Assembly: GCA_903912435.1 (NCBI GenBank)
Contig: CAIWHI010000110.1
Span: 1 to 12,864 of the forward strand
Length of the DNA stretch: 12,864 nt
Origin: an uncultured Bacteroidota bacterium
Lineage (GTDB): Bacteria; Bacteroidota; Bacteroidia; Chitinophagales; Chitinophagaceae
Reading direction: 5' to 3'
Below are positions 1-7,337 of this stretch, piece after piece. Positions within the stretch are counted from its first letter, which is position 1, and each line of letters begins with the position of its first letter. Under the pieces are notes generated by a model. The model saw only the letters and a program-made list of their open reading frames with translations. It ran no database searches and was not told where the DNA came from. Position numbers and translations under genes: made by a program.

Positions 1-2511
1 ACATGGCTCACCAGCAATGCCAATGCAATCGTTGCAGGCCCCGGACTAATCCGTGGTGCAATACCCGGTATAGATTCAATTTTCTATGCAGTGACCAATT
101 ATTGCGGTACCGAAGTTTCGCACCTGATTGTGACTATCAATCCAATTCCGGTATTATCACCAATAGCTGGCCCTACAAGCCAGTGCATAGGTTCGGTAAT
201 TACGCTAACAGAATCAGTAGGTGGTGGCACCTGGTACAGTAGCAATAGTGCAATAGCCGATATTGGCAGTGGCACAGGTATTGTTACAGGCATTGCGGCA
301 GGTACAGCCAATCTTACCTATTCTGTAACCAATGGTTTTGGTTGCGCTAATAGTGCTATCCAAACCGATACTGTTTATACCACACTTACAGTTCCTACCA
401 TCACAGGTAGTTCCAGTGTGTGTACAGGTTCATCCATCACCCTTGCCGATGCAATGGCTGGTGGTACATGGATCAGTGGCAACCCAACAATAGCTACAGT
501 AAATTCGGTTACCGGATTGGTAAACGGCTTATCAGCGGGTACGGTAACCATCTCTTACTCTCTAGCAAGTAGCTGCGGTTTGGTTACGGTTACTAAGGAT
601 GTTGTTGTGAATTTATTCCCAACCCTGCCTGCCATCACAGGTCCATCATCAGTTTGTCAGGGAGCGAATATCACCTTGTCGAATACAGTTGCCGGTGGTA
701 TCTGGTCAAGCACATCAGCTGCAATTGCTACCATAGGTTCGCTTACTGGGGTGGTGAACGGTATCTTCCCTGGTGCAGATATCATCAGTTATACCCTTAC
801 CAATGCTTGCGGCACAGCTGCAACTACTACAATAATTAATGTAAATCCATTACCTAACCCAGGCTCTATTACAGGTCCATCTACAGTATGTATTGGTTCA
901 GCCATTACATTGACAGATGCCGCTACCGGTGGTGCATGGAGTACAGGCAATACAAATGCGAGTGTATCAGGTGGTATAGTATCAGGCCTAAGTGCTGGTA
1001 CCGACCCGATTAGTTATACTGTTACCAATGGTTGCGGTTCGGCATCTGCGGTGCAGACAATAACTATTGTACCAATACCGGTAGCAGGAACAATAACAGG
1101 TTCTACCAATGTATGCGTGGGTGCAACCACCACCCTTACCGATGCCGCCACTGGTGGGGTATGGAGCAGTACCAATGCTAATGCCACAGTAAGTGGTGGT
1201 ATAGTAACTGGTGTTGCAGCGGGAACTGATACAATTGTATACACAGTTACCAATGCATGTGGCACTGCAAGTACCTCACTTGAAATTACTATTAACCCAC
1301 TTCCGTTTGTAGCTGGCATTACCGGACCTACATCGGTATGTATTGGCTCGCCAATAACGCTTGCCGATGCTACCGCAGGTGGTTTCTGGAGTGCAACCAA
1401 TACCAATGCTTCTGTAGCAGGTGGTATGGTAACTGGTGTTTCTACAGGAATAGACACCATCATGTATTCTATCAGCAATATGTGCGGAACGGTAGTTGCC
1501 TCCCATATTGTAACTGTAAATGCTACTGCTGATGCAGGTACTATCACAGGTGCATCTAATGTTTGTTCTGGAACATCACTAATACTTACCGACCTGGTGG
1601 CTGGTGGTACATGGTCAGCAAGCAATGCTACAGCAATAGTAGCTGGTGGGGTGGTAATAGCCATTTCAAACGGTATTGATACCATATCCTACACCGTTAC
1701 CAATGCATGCGGAACAGCTACGGCTACCAAGGTCATTACAGTAACCCTATCACCTACAGGTGGTGCGGTGGTTGGTCCGGCTACCGTATGTAAGGGTTCT
1801 ACCGGAACATTTACTGATGTGGCTGGTACTACGGGCGGTATATGGACAGTAGCCAATACCAATGCAACCATAACTGCAGGTGGTATCCTAACCGGGGTAA
1901 ATACAGGAACTGATACTGTGAAGTATACCGTATCTAATATCTGCGGCATAGCTACTGCTACAAAATTAGTAAATATCAATACGGTGCCAAATTCAGGTAC
2001 CATTAATGGTTTGTCAATCGGTTGTGCGGGTAATACTATTGCACTAAGCGATGCAGCCGGCGGTGGTGTATGGACAAGTTCAAATGCCTCATTGGCATCT
2101 GTTGCATCAAGCGGGGTAGTTACTTTGTTTGCAGCAGGTACGGTTACCATCAGCTATACCATTACCAATATCTGCAGTGCTACATCAGCCACACATCCTA
2201 TTACCATTAAGTCTGTAAGCGATTGCAGCGGTGGTGGCGGTACTGCGGTTTATCCTGTAACAACAAATGATGCCGATGAACTCAAGGTTTATCCTAACCC
2301 TAATAATGGCTCCTTCAATATGAACCTGATATCAGGTATCAACGAGCCTGTAGAGGTAACGATTACCAATGTGATTGGAGAAAAAATCAGCCAGTTCACT
2401 ACAACCACCAATATGGTTACCAATATTATCCTCAACAAGGCGGCAGGTATTTATATCCTATCGGCTAATACTATCCATGGTAGGTTTGTTGCCAAGATTA
2501 CAGTTGAATAA
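1..2511 (+). CDS. Large Ig-like-repeat secreted/surface protein with T9SS C-terminal sorting domain (5' end outside window)
   Basis: The reading frame is open from base 1, so this is the C-terminal 836 residues of a longer protein; an ATG at 91 lies inside a repeat and is not the real start. After a partial repeat, nine complete repeats of about 74-81 residues follow (residues ~51-740). Each begins ITGPSxVCxGS, continues through GGxWSSxN and GIVTGxxAGTDTISYTVTN, and ends with ACGT and a hydrophobic strand. This resembles bacterial Ig-like (BIG2-type) beta-sandwich repeats. Every complete repeat keeps two cysteines, suggesting one disulfide per domain. The tail (about residues 759-836) has VYPNPNNGSF and ends GRFVAKITVE, typical of a type A T9SS sorting domain, which directs export across the outer membrane and usually surface anchoring. 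The likely role is adhesin or extracellular structural protein; no catalytic domain is visible in this part. The family and export route are well supported; the ligand is unknown. Confidence 0.9.
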   Translation, partial: TWLTSNANAIVAGPGLIRGAIPGIDSIFYAVTNYCGTEVSHLIVTINPIPVLSPIAGPTSQCIGSVITLTESVGGGTWYSSNSAIADIGSGTGIVTGIAAGTANLTYSVTNGFGCANSAIQTDTVYTTLTVPTITGSSSVCTGSSITLADAMAGGTWISGNPTIATVNSVTGLVNGLSAGTVTISYSLASSCGLVTVTKDVVVNLFPTLPAITGPSSVCQGANITLSNTVAGGIWSSTSAAIATIGSLTGVVNGIFPGADIISYTLTNACGTAATTTIINVNPLPNPGSITGPSTVCIGSAITLTDAATGGAWSTGNTNASVSGGIVSGLSAGTDPISYTVTNGCGSASAVQTITIVPIPVAGTITGSTNVCVGATTTLTDAATGGVWSSTNANATVSGGIVTGVAAGTDTIVYTVTNACGTASTSLEITINPLPFVAGITGPTSVCIGSPITLADATAGGFWSATNTNASVAGGMVTGVSTGIDTIMYSISNMCGTVVASHIVTVNATADAGTITGASNVCSGTSLILTDLVAGGTWSASNATAIVAGGVVIAISNGIDTISYTVTNACGTATATKVITVTLSPTGGAVVGPATVCKGSTGTFTDVAGTTGGIWTVANTNATITAGGILTGVNTGTDTVKYTVSNICGIATATKLVNINTVPNSGTINGLSIGCAGNTIALSDAAGGGVWTSSNASLASVASSGVVTLFAAGTVTISYTITNICSATSATHPITIKSVSDCSGGGGTAVYPVTTNDADELKVYPNPNNGSFNMNLISGINEPVEVTITNVIGEKISQFTTTTNMVTNIILNKAAGIYILSANTIHGRFVAKITVE
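151..2220 (+). repeat. Tandem array of nine ~225-bp coding repeats
   Basis: Repeat units in the adhesin gene begin near 151, 394, 619, 856, 1081, 1306, 1528, 1753 and 1987, with a modal spacing of 225 bp (75 codons) and some units of 222-243 bp. The end of a further copy fills 1-150. Units 4-7 are most alike, sharing GGIVxG, TNxNASV and the AGTDxI strand, while the first two and last two have diverged more. Such an array can expand or contract by recombination, so copy number may differ between strains or be miscounted in short-read assemblies. Confidence 0.85.
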
Positions 2512-2528
2512 AGATTTATAATAATAAT

Positions 2529-2576
2529 AAAAGCATCCATCATACCGTTTTATCCGGTCAGGTGGATGCTTTTTTT
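2529..2576 (+). terminator. Rho-independent terminator of the adhesin gene
   Basis: An 11-bp perfect stem, AAAAGCATCCA (2529-2539) with TGGATGCTTTT (2563-2573), is followed by a run of T to 2576. A smaller inner stem (ACCG 2544-2547 with CGGT 2555-2558) sits in the loop. It begins 17 bases after the adhesin stop codon. The A-run on the left side means it may also work on the other strand. Confidence 0.85.
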
Positions 2577-2608
2577 ATGGGTATACTAGATATAAGCAAT
2601 GATGGGAC

Positions 2609-2632
2609 TGCCCTCCTGTTTTTAGGAGGGCA
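2609..2632. repeat. Perfect 9-bp hairpin
   Basis: TGCCCTCCT (2609-2617) pairs with AGGAGGGCA (2624-2632) around a six-base loop, GTTTTT. It has no T-run after the stem on the plus strand and is immediately followed by another hairpin, so it is more likely part of a palindrome cluster than a terminator. Confidence 0.7.
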
Positions 2633-2668
2633 TGTTAAAAAGGGACTGGAACAGTTCACTTTTTAACA
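2633..2668. repeat. Perfect 10-bp hairpin with inner stem
   Basis: TGTTAAAAAG (2633-2642) pairs with CTTTTTAACA (2659-2668). Inside it ACTG (2645-2648) pairs with CAGT (2652-2655) around GAA. It directly abuts the preceding hairpin, giving two back-to-back stem-loops. Confidence 0.7.
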
Positions 2669-2673
2669 GGGTG

Positions 2674-2868
2674 GTAGGGGCGAGGTTAGCAGGAATACAC
2701 AAGCCAGGTCAAATAAAACCCCATCCGTCAGTACCGCTTTCCGCGGTCAGACGGATGAGGTTTTGGCGCGCATAGCCAACCTCGCCAATTCCAATTGGTC
2801 TGACGGCGGAAAGCGGTACTGACCAATTGGAATTCCGTAACCTCCAATTTGAAATTATATGTCCCTAC
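2674..2868. mobile_element. Putative REP/MITE-like palindromic element, non-coding
   Basis: This ~195-bp stretch is bounded by short inverted ends, GTAGGGGC (2674-2681) and GTCCCTAC (2861-2868), matching at 7 of 8 positions. Inside are two large palindromes. In the first, 2715-2729 pairs with 2750-2764 (15 bp, one mismatch), with inner stem ACCGC/GCGGT. In the second, 2787-2800 pairs perfectly with 2821-2834 (14 bp). The first palindrome's centre (2727-2752) and the second's (2798-2823) are inverted copies of each other at 25 of 26 bases. An outer pair, 2679-2690 with 2775-2786, matches at 11 of 12. No reading frame is visible. The structure is seen directly; calling it mobile is an inference from resemblance to REP doublets and MITEs. 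Confidence 0.5.
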
Positions 2869-3118
2869 AATAAACCACCCTAATCTAATACTAGGAAACG
2901 GCCTTAGCCCATCGGGGTATTGATTGTTTTTTTATTGGGCAATAATCCTGAAAATCTTAAAATCCTTATATCCTAATTCAGACAAAAAATAGAAAATCGG
3001 TCAATTTCTAGCCATTTTTTACACAAAATCATGCCTCATCCTGTCATTTTGGCAATTTTTATAGTTTGGAATATAGATTGATGATAAGTACATGAACATA
3101 AAAAATAACAAATATATT

Positions 3119-5065
3119 ATGCAGGAAAAAGGCTCTATTTCTATTCACACGGAGAACATCTTCCCGATTATTAAGAAATTCTTGTATTCCGACAATGAAA
3201 TCTTCCTTAGGGAATTGGTTTCAAATGCTGTTGATGCGGTTCAGAAAATTAAACGCCTTGCGGCACTAGGCCAGTTTCATGGCACACTAGGGGAAACCAG
3301 TGTAGAAGTTTCGTTTAACGAAGAGGCTAAAACTATCACCATTTCTGATAATGGACTTGGTATGACTGCCGATGAAATCAAGAAATACATTAACCAGATT
3401 GCCTTCTCAGGTGCTGAAGAATTTGTAGAAAAATTCAAGGATGCTAAGGATGCCAACGAACTGATTGGTAAGTTTGGTCTAGGTTTCTATTCGTCTTTCA
3501 TGGTGGCCGACCAGGTTGAAATCCAGACCCTCTCTTACCAGGATGGTGCAGAACCAGCAAGGTGGATTTGCGATGGCAGTACTGAATTTGAAATCTCTGA
3601 AGGTAACCGTACCACAAGGGGTACCGATATTATCCTTCACCTGAACAAGGATTCAGAAGAATTTGCTGAAAAATATAAGCTCCAGGGCATATTGGATAAA
3701 TATTGCAAATTCCTGCCTGTGCCAATAAAATTTGGTACAAAAACAGAATACCTCGATAACGATGATACCGATACTTATGAAGAAGCCGAAGAGGTAACCG
3801 ACGAAGTAAAGGAAGGTGAAGAAGCTAAGGAAGACAAACCAGCCGCTCCTAAATCTAAGCAAGTTGATAATATCATCAACAATACTGCGCCTATCTGGAC
3901 CAAGATGCCTGCTGACCTTAAGGATGAGGACTACCTTGCATTCTACAAGGAGCTTTACCCAATGAGTGAAGACCCATTATTCTGGATTCACCTGAATGTA
4001 GATTATCCATTCAACCTTACCGGTGTATTGTATTTCCCTAAGGTGAAAAACGAACTGGAATTACAGCGCAACAAAATCAAATTATTCTCACGCCAGGTAT
4101 TTATTACCGATGAGGTGAAGGATATTGTTCCTGAATTCCTGATGCTGCTGCATGGTGTTATTGACTCCCCAGATATACCGTTGAACGTATCCCGTAGCTT
4201 CCTGCAGGCCGATAGCAATGTGAAGAAAATCAACAGCTATATTACCCGTAAGGTAGCTGATAAATTGGCAGAACTGTTTAAGAACGATCGTAAGGGTTAT
4301 GAAGACAAGTGGACAGATATAGGCTTATTTGTGAAATATGGTATGATTAGCGATGAGAAATTCTACGATAAGGCCAAGGATTTCGCATTGCTAAGCAGTA
4401 CAAAGAAGGACCATTACACAATGGGCGAGTACCGTGAAAAAGTTCAGGGTGAACAAACCGATAAGGATGGTACTGTGGTTTACATTTATACCAATGACCC
4501 TGCCAAGCAAGACTCATTCATACAGAGTGCCAACAAAAAAGGTTATGATGTATTGTTGATGAACTCTCCGCTAGACAGCCATTTTATCAGCACCATAGAG
4601 CGCAAACTGGATAAAACCACATTGAAGCGTGTAGATGCTGATATTATTGAGAACCTGGTAGAAAAAGAAGTGAAAATTGAGTCTGTATTAACGGCAGATG
4701 AGAGTACTAAGGTAAAGGCAATCTTCGACAAGGCTATAAGCCGTGCAAACATGAAGGTGGAAATTGAGGGTATGGGTGCCGATGAGTTACCAGTAACTGT
4801 GACCATGGACGAGTTTATGCGCAGAATGAAGGAAATGGCAGCACTAGGTGGTGGCGGTATGGGCTTCTATGGCTCAATACCCGAAACTTTCAAAGTTGCT
4901 ATCAATGGTAACCACAAACTGGTAACCCGCATTCTGAATTCAAGTGACGAAGGCGAACAAACCAAACTAGCCAAGCAAGCCTTCGACCTTGCTATGCTAT
5001 CACAGGGTATGCTCACCGGTGCCGAATTGACTGACTTTGTGAACAGGAGTATAGAGCTAATCTAG
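3119..5065 (+). CDS. htpG: HtpG, bacterial Hsp90 molecular chaperone
   Basis: HtpG is the cytoplasmic ATP-dependent Hsp90 homodimer that assists late folding of client proteins. With the start at 3119 it has 648 residues. The N-terminal GHKL ATPase domain shows ELVSNAVDA (32-40, catalytic Glu32 and Mg-binding Asn36), DNGLGM (77-82) and the GKFGLGF lid/nucleotide loop (117-123). A charged linker rich in Glu and Lys spans about 217-250 and is long for a bacterial HtpG. The middle domain has DPLFWIHLNVDYPFNLTG and the ATPase-stimulating Arg in PLNVSR, and the C-terminal dimerisation domain follows. The start was chosen because family members in this phylum begin MQxKGxISxHTENIFP; an in-frame ATG at 3092 would add nine Asn/Lys-rich residues. 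The gene is flanked by terminators and appears monocistronic. Confidence 0.95.
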   Translation: MQEKGSISIHTENIFPIIKKFLYSDNEIFLRELVSNAVDAVQKIKRLAALGQFHGTLGETSVEVSFNEEAKTITISDNGLGMTADEIKKYINQIAFSGAEEFVEKFKDAKDANELIGKFGLGFYSSFMVADQVEIQTLSYQDGAEPARWICDGSTEFEISEGNRTTRGTDIILHLNKDSEEFAEKYKLQGILDKYCKFLPVPIKFGTKTEYLDNDDTDTYEEAEEVTDEVKEGEEAKEDKPAAPKSKQVDNIINNTAPIWTKMPADLKDEDYLAFYKELYPMSEDPLFWIHLNVDYPFNLTGVLYFPKVKNELELQRNKIKLFSRQVFITDEVKDIVPEFLMLLHGVIDSPDIPLNVSRSFLQADSNVKKINSYITRKVADKLAELFKNDRKGYEDKWTDIGLFVKYGMISDEKFYDKAKDFALLSSTKKDHYTMGEYREKVQGEQTDKDGTVVYIYTNDPAKQDSFIQSANKKGYDVLLMNSPLDSHFISTIERKLDKTTLKRVDADIIENLVEKEVKIESVLTADESTKVKAIFDKAISRANMKVEIEGMGADELPVTVTMDEFMRRMKEMAALGGGGMGFYGSIPETFKVAINGNHKLVTRILNSSDEGEQTKLAKQAFDLAMLSQGMLTGAELTDFVNRSIELI

Positions 5066-5139
5066 TAGTTAGTAGAAAGACGTTCGTGGAAAAGTGCTTT
5101 AAATTGAAGTTGAAGTTTAAAATTATCATGGATTAATAT

Positions 5140-5181
5140 AAACAGTCCCTTATCATTTTGGTGAGGGACTGTTTGTTTTGG
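5140..5181 (+). terminator. Rho-independent terminator of htpG
   Basis: AAACAGTCCCT (5140-5150) pairs with AGGGACTGTTT (5164-5174), an 11-bp perfect stem followed by a T-rich tail (TGTTTTG). It starts 75 bases after the htpG stop codon. Confidence 0.8.
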
Positions 5182-5428
5182 GGCTTGATGGGTTTATGTG
5201 GTTTCCACATCGCTTTTTTTATACCCCTACTCTATCTGGAGGAAGGATTAAATTATTTAATTTTCATATATTTTTTGAGTATTTGAAAACCAAGTAGTAA
5301 AATTTGTTGTCAATCATTAGGACTTGAGCCTAATACAAAATTACGCTCATTCAAAAAAACACAAGGGGCAGCATTCACCCAAACTTTGCTTTCTAAAAAT
5401 TCCCACTTAACTTCACCTATCCACAAAC

Positions 5429-5434
5429 AGGAGG
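5429..5434 (+). promoter_or_regulatory. Strong Shine-Dalgarno sequence supporting a GTG start
   Basis: AGGAGG lies only three bases before the GTG at 5438. No ATG in frame is available before residue 120, and the GTG start gives a proper signal sequence, so this motif decides the start. Other genes in the window lack such a sequence. Confidence 0.6.
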
Positions 5435-5437
5435 CAG

Positions 5438-6472
5438 GTGAATAAATTACCATTGAAAAATATTTTATTGGTGGCTACAGGCCTGCTTTTTCTTTGGCCT
5501 GCTTTTTCATTCAGTAAGAAAAATGAAGGTATTAGGTTAGTGAGGCCAAAGGGTTGGCCTAAACCTGTATATAACCTGAAAAATAACCCGATTACTGAGT
5601 CTGGTTTCAAATTGGGCAGGAAATTGTTTTACGACCCTATCTTATCAAGGGACGGTACTATTTCTTGTGCTAGCTGCCATACCCAGTGGAGTGCTTTTAC
5701 CCATATAGACCATGGTCTGAGTCATGGGATAGAGGGCCGGAAGGGTAAACGGAATTCACTATCCTTATTCAACCTGGCATGGAATACCTCTTTTATGTGG
5801 GATGGGGGTATCAATAATCTGGAGGTGCAACCTCTGGGGCCTATTAACAATAAGGCCGAAATGGATAATACCCTTGAAAATGTAATCAAGCAACTGGATA
5901 AATCGCTTGCCTACCGCGATGGTTTTTATGATGCTTTTGGCGATAGTGCCATTACCGGGCAAAGGGTGCTCAAGGCATTGGCGCAGTTTACCGTAATGTT
6001 CCAGTCTTATAACTCAAGGTATGATAAGTATATGAGGAAGGAGGCGGGCGGTGAAATGAGTCCGCAGGAACTGCATGGACTAAGCATAGTGAGGGGGAAA
6101 TGCAGCACCTGCCACCCGGAACCCTTGTTTACTAATTATAGCTATCAGAATACCGGCCTGCCCCTAGAGCCCGACCTAAAAGATTATGGCCGTATGACCA
6201 TTACAGGTGACCCGGCTGATTCGCTGAAATTTAAAGTGCCCTCCCTGCGCAATGTGGTGATGACCTATCCATATATGCATGATGGCAGGTTCAGGAGTAT
6301 CAGGCAGGTATTAGACCATTATACCAACAGCATAGTGCAAAGCCCCACATTGGCAATAGAATTTAAGCAGGGCATGGCATTGAGCGACCAGGATAAAAAA
6401 GATATTATCGCATTTTTGGAAACCCTTACTGATAAAGATTTTTTGCAAAACCCCTTGCTAAGGGAGCAATAA
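5438..6472 (+). CDS. Di-haem cytochrome c peroxidase / MauG-family protein
   Basis: This 344-residue exported protein belongs to the bacterial di-haem cytochrome c peroxidase family, whose members reduce hydrogen peroxide in the periplasm or, as in MauG, oxidise protein or small-molecule substrates. A hydrophobic N-terminal signal (NILLVATGLLFLWPAF, about 8-23) precedes two haem c motifs: CASCH (77-81, peroxidatic domain) and CSTCH (222-226, electron-transfer domain). PSLRNVVMTYPYMHDGRF (268-285) is the typical segment carrying the axial Met (Met280) of the second haem. The length is normal for the family. The start is GTG with a strong Shine-Dalgarno. No obvious electron donor or substrate gene is adjacent, so peroxidase versus MauG-like oxidase cannot be decided here. 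The gene is convergent with the fasciclin gene and shares the intervening terminator region. Confidence 0.88.
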   Translation: MNKLPLKNILLVATGLLFLWPAFSFSKKNEGIRLVRPKGWPKPVYNLKNNPITESGFKLGRKLFYDPILSRDGTISCASCHTQWSAFTHIDHGLSHGIEGRKGKRNSLSLFNLAWNTSFMWDGGINNLEVQPLGPINNKAEMDNTLENVIKQLDKSLAYRDGFYDAFGDSAITGQRVLKALAQFTVMFQSYNSRYDKYMRKEAGGEMSPQELHGLSIVRGKCSTCHPEPLFTNYSYQNTGLPLEPDLKDYGRMTITGDPADSLKFKVPSLRNVVMTYPYMHDGRFRSIRQVLDHYTNSIVQSPTLAIEFKQGMALSDQDKKDIIAFLETLTDKDFLQNPLLREQ

Positions 6473-6503
6473 AAAAGGGTATTCCATAGAAATGGAAAAC
6501 CCT
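6471..6503 (-). terminator. Terminator between convergent genes, strongest for the minus strand
   Basis: AGGGTATTCCAT (6476-6487) pairs with ATGGAAAACCCT (6492-6503), 12 bp with one mismatch and a four-base loop. Read on the minus strand it is followed by a T6 run (A-run at 6471-6476), which fits the end of the fasciclin gene. On the plus strand the tail is weaker, but it may still stop the peroxidase transcript. Confidence 0.75.
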
Positions 6504-6531
6504 CTTAACTTAATCACACAACACATCATTC

Positions 6532-7095
6532 CTAAGGCATCAACACCTTATCAATTACATGAATTACCCCATTCTTTTGGTAAACATCTTTTATCGTTAC
6601 CATAGCCACATTACCTTTTGAATCTTTCACTTCCAGGTGCTTACCCTTTTGCATTACGGTGAGTTCTTCGCCTTGCACTGTTTTGAGCATTGCCTTTCCA
6701 TTACCCATTTTCACCTTGTCCATCAGTGCCTTTGAGTCAAGTGAACCTGCCACTACATGATAAGTGAGCACAGATGTAAGCATAGCCTTGTTTTCGGGCT
6801 TAAGCAGATTGCCCACAGTACCCGAAGGTAGCTTGTCGAAGGCAGCATTAACCGGGGCGAAGACTGTGAATGGTCCGGCACCTTGCAGGGTTTCTACCAA
6901 TCCGGCTGCTTTTACTGCTGCCACCAGGGTAGTATGGTCTTTAGAATTGAGGGCATTTTCTACAATGTTTTTTGTCGGATACATTGCCGCACCACCTACC
7001 ATTACCGTCTTTTCCATTTTTTTGGCAGATACATTATCTACACCACCTGCAATTAAAGCCATTGCTACCACCGGGATAAAAAGAATACGCTTCAT
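6532..7095 (-). CDS. Secreted fasciclin (FAS1) domain protein
   Basis: This 187-residue protein has an N-terminal signal peptide (MKRILFIPVVAMALIAGG, probable cleavage after SA at residue 24) and a single FAS1 domain. The conserved H1 box appears as FTVFAPVNAAF (76-86), the central YH as LTYHVVAG (110-117), and the H2 box as GVIHVIDKVLMP (176-187) at the extreme C-terminus. Single FAS1 proteins are secreted or periplasmic and are usually linked to adhesion or matrix binding; the ligand here is unknown. There is no lipoprotein Cys and no T9SS tail, so it is probably periplasmic or released. It has its own terminator and is divergent from the YhcH-family gene, with 242 bases between the two starts. 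Confidence 0.88.
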   Translation of the reverse strand: MKRILFIPVVAMALIAGGVDNVSAKKMEKTVMVGGAAMYPTKNIVENALNSKDHTTLVAAVKAAGLVETLQGAGPFTVFAPVNAAFDKLPSGTVGNLLKPENKAMLTSVLTYHVVAGSLDSKALMDKVKMGNGKAMLKTVQGEELTVMQKGKHLEVKDSKGNVAMVTIKDVYQKNGVIHVIDKVLMP

Positions 7096-7284
7096 AAATT
7101 TTGTTGTTTAGTTTGAAATTTGTTTTACCCTATTAATTACGGACTCTTTTGTCTTTTGGATTTGTGGTGGTGGATTTTTTTATGTTGGTGATAGCACCAA
7201 TTAGGATAAGGATGTCCCTTTTCCCCAATTATTCCATTAACAAACGAGCCTAAAAAGTTATTGATTTGTCATTGCACCTAAACT

Positions 7285-7317
7285 GTTGAAATAATACGAT
7301 ATGATTGTATAATTTAG
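7285..7317 (+). promoter_or_regulatory. Candidate Bacteroidota-type promoter for the YhcH-family gene
   Basis: GTTG (7285-7288) is followed after 21 bases by TAATTTAG (7310-7317), which matches the TAnnTTTG -7 box except at one position. The predicted transcript start would leave a leader of about 14 bases before the ATG at 7338. The assignment rests on similarity to the consensus only. Confidence 0.35.
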
Positions 7318-7337
7318 TACCGCCATAAAATATAAGT

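Larger units (their letters stand above)
2512..3118. other. Intergenic region between the adhesin gene and htpG
   Basis: These 607 bases contain no convincing gene. In order they hold the adhesin terminator, two abutting hairpins, the palindromic REP/MITE-like element to about 2868, and then an AT-rich stretch leading to htpG. In that last stretch TTTTG at 3047-3051 followed 20 bases later by TATAGATTG (3072-3080) loosely resembles a Bacteroidota -33/-7 pair. No CIRCE-type inverted repeat, the operator of HrcA-controlled heat-shock genes, was seen. Confidence 0.6.
5066..5437. other. Intergenic region between htpG and the di-haem peroxidase gene
   Basis: The 372 bases hold the htpG terminator near the left end and then AT-rich sequence. 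One small inverted repeat, ATTAGG (5316-5321) and CCTAAT (5329-5334) around seven bases, lies about 105 bases upstream of the next start and could be an operator. No clear TTG/TAnnTTTG promoter pair and no extra gene were found. Confidence 0.5.

Noticed and set aside
1014..2150. Long minus-strand open frames opposite the adhesin repeats (1014-1685 and 1689-2150)
   Set aside because: They are antisense shadows: their Val/Pro/Thr-rich translations repeat with the 75-codon period of the plus-strand repeats and have no domain of their own.
151..2220. Regular repeats considered as a possible CRISPR array
   Set aside because: The period is about 225 bp, the repeats lie in one continuous reading frame and diverge gradually, and there are no short identical repeats with unique spacers.
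2512..3091. tRNA or known riboswitch in the structured intergenic region
   Set aside because: The hairpins do not form a cloverleaf, there is no T-loop GTTCRANNC signature, and no known riboswitch core was recognised.
3092..3118. Upstream ATG as the htpG start
   Set aside because: It would add MNIKNNKYI, absent from the conserved family N-terminus; the ATG at 3119 gives the usual MQxKGxIS start. It cannot be fully excluded.
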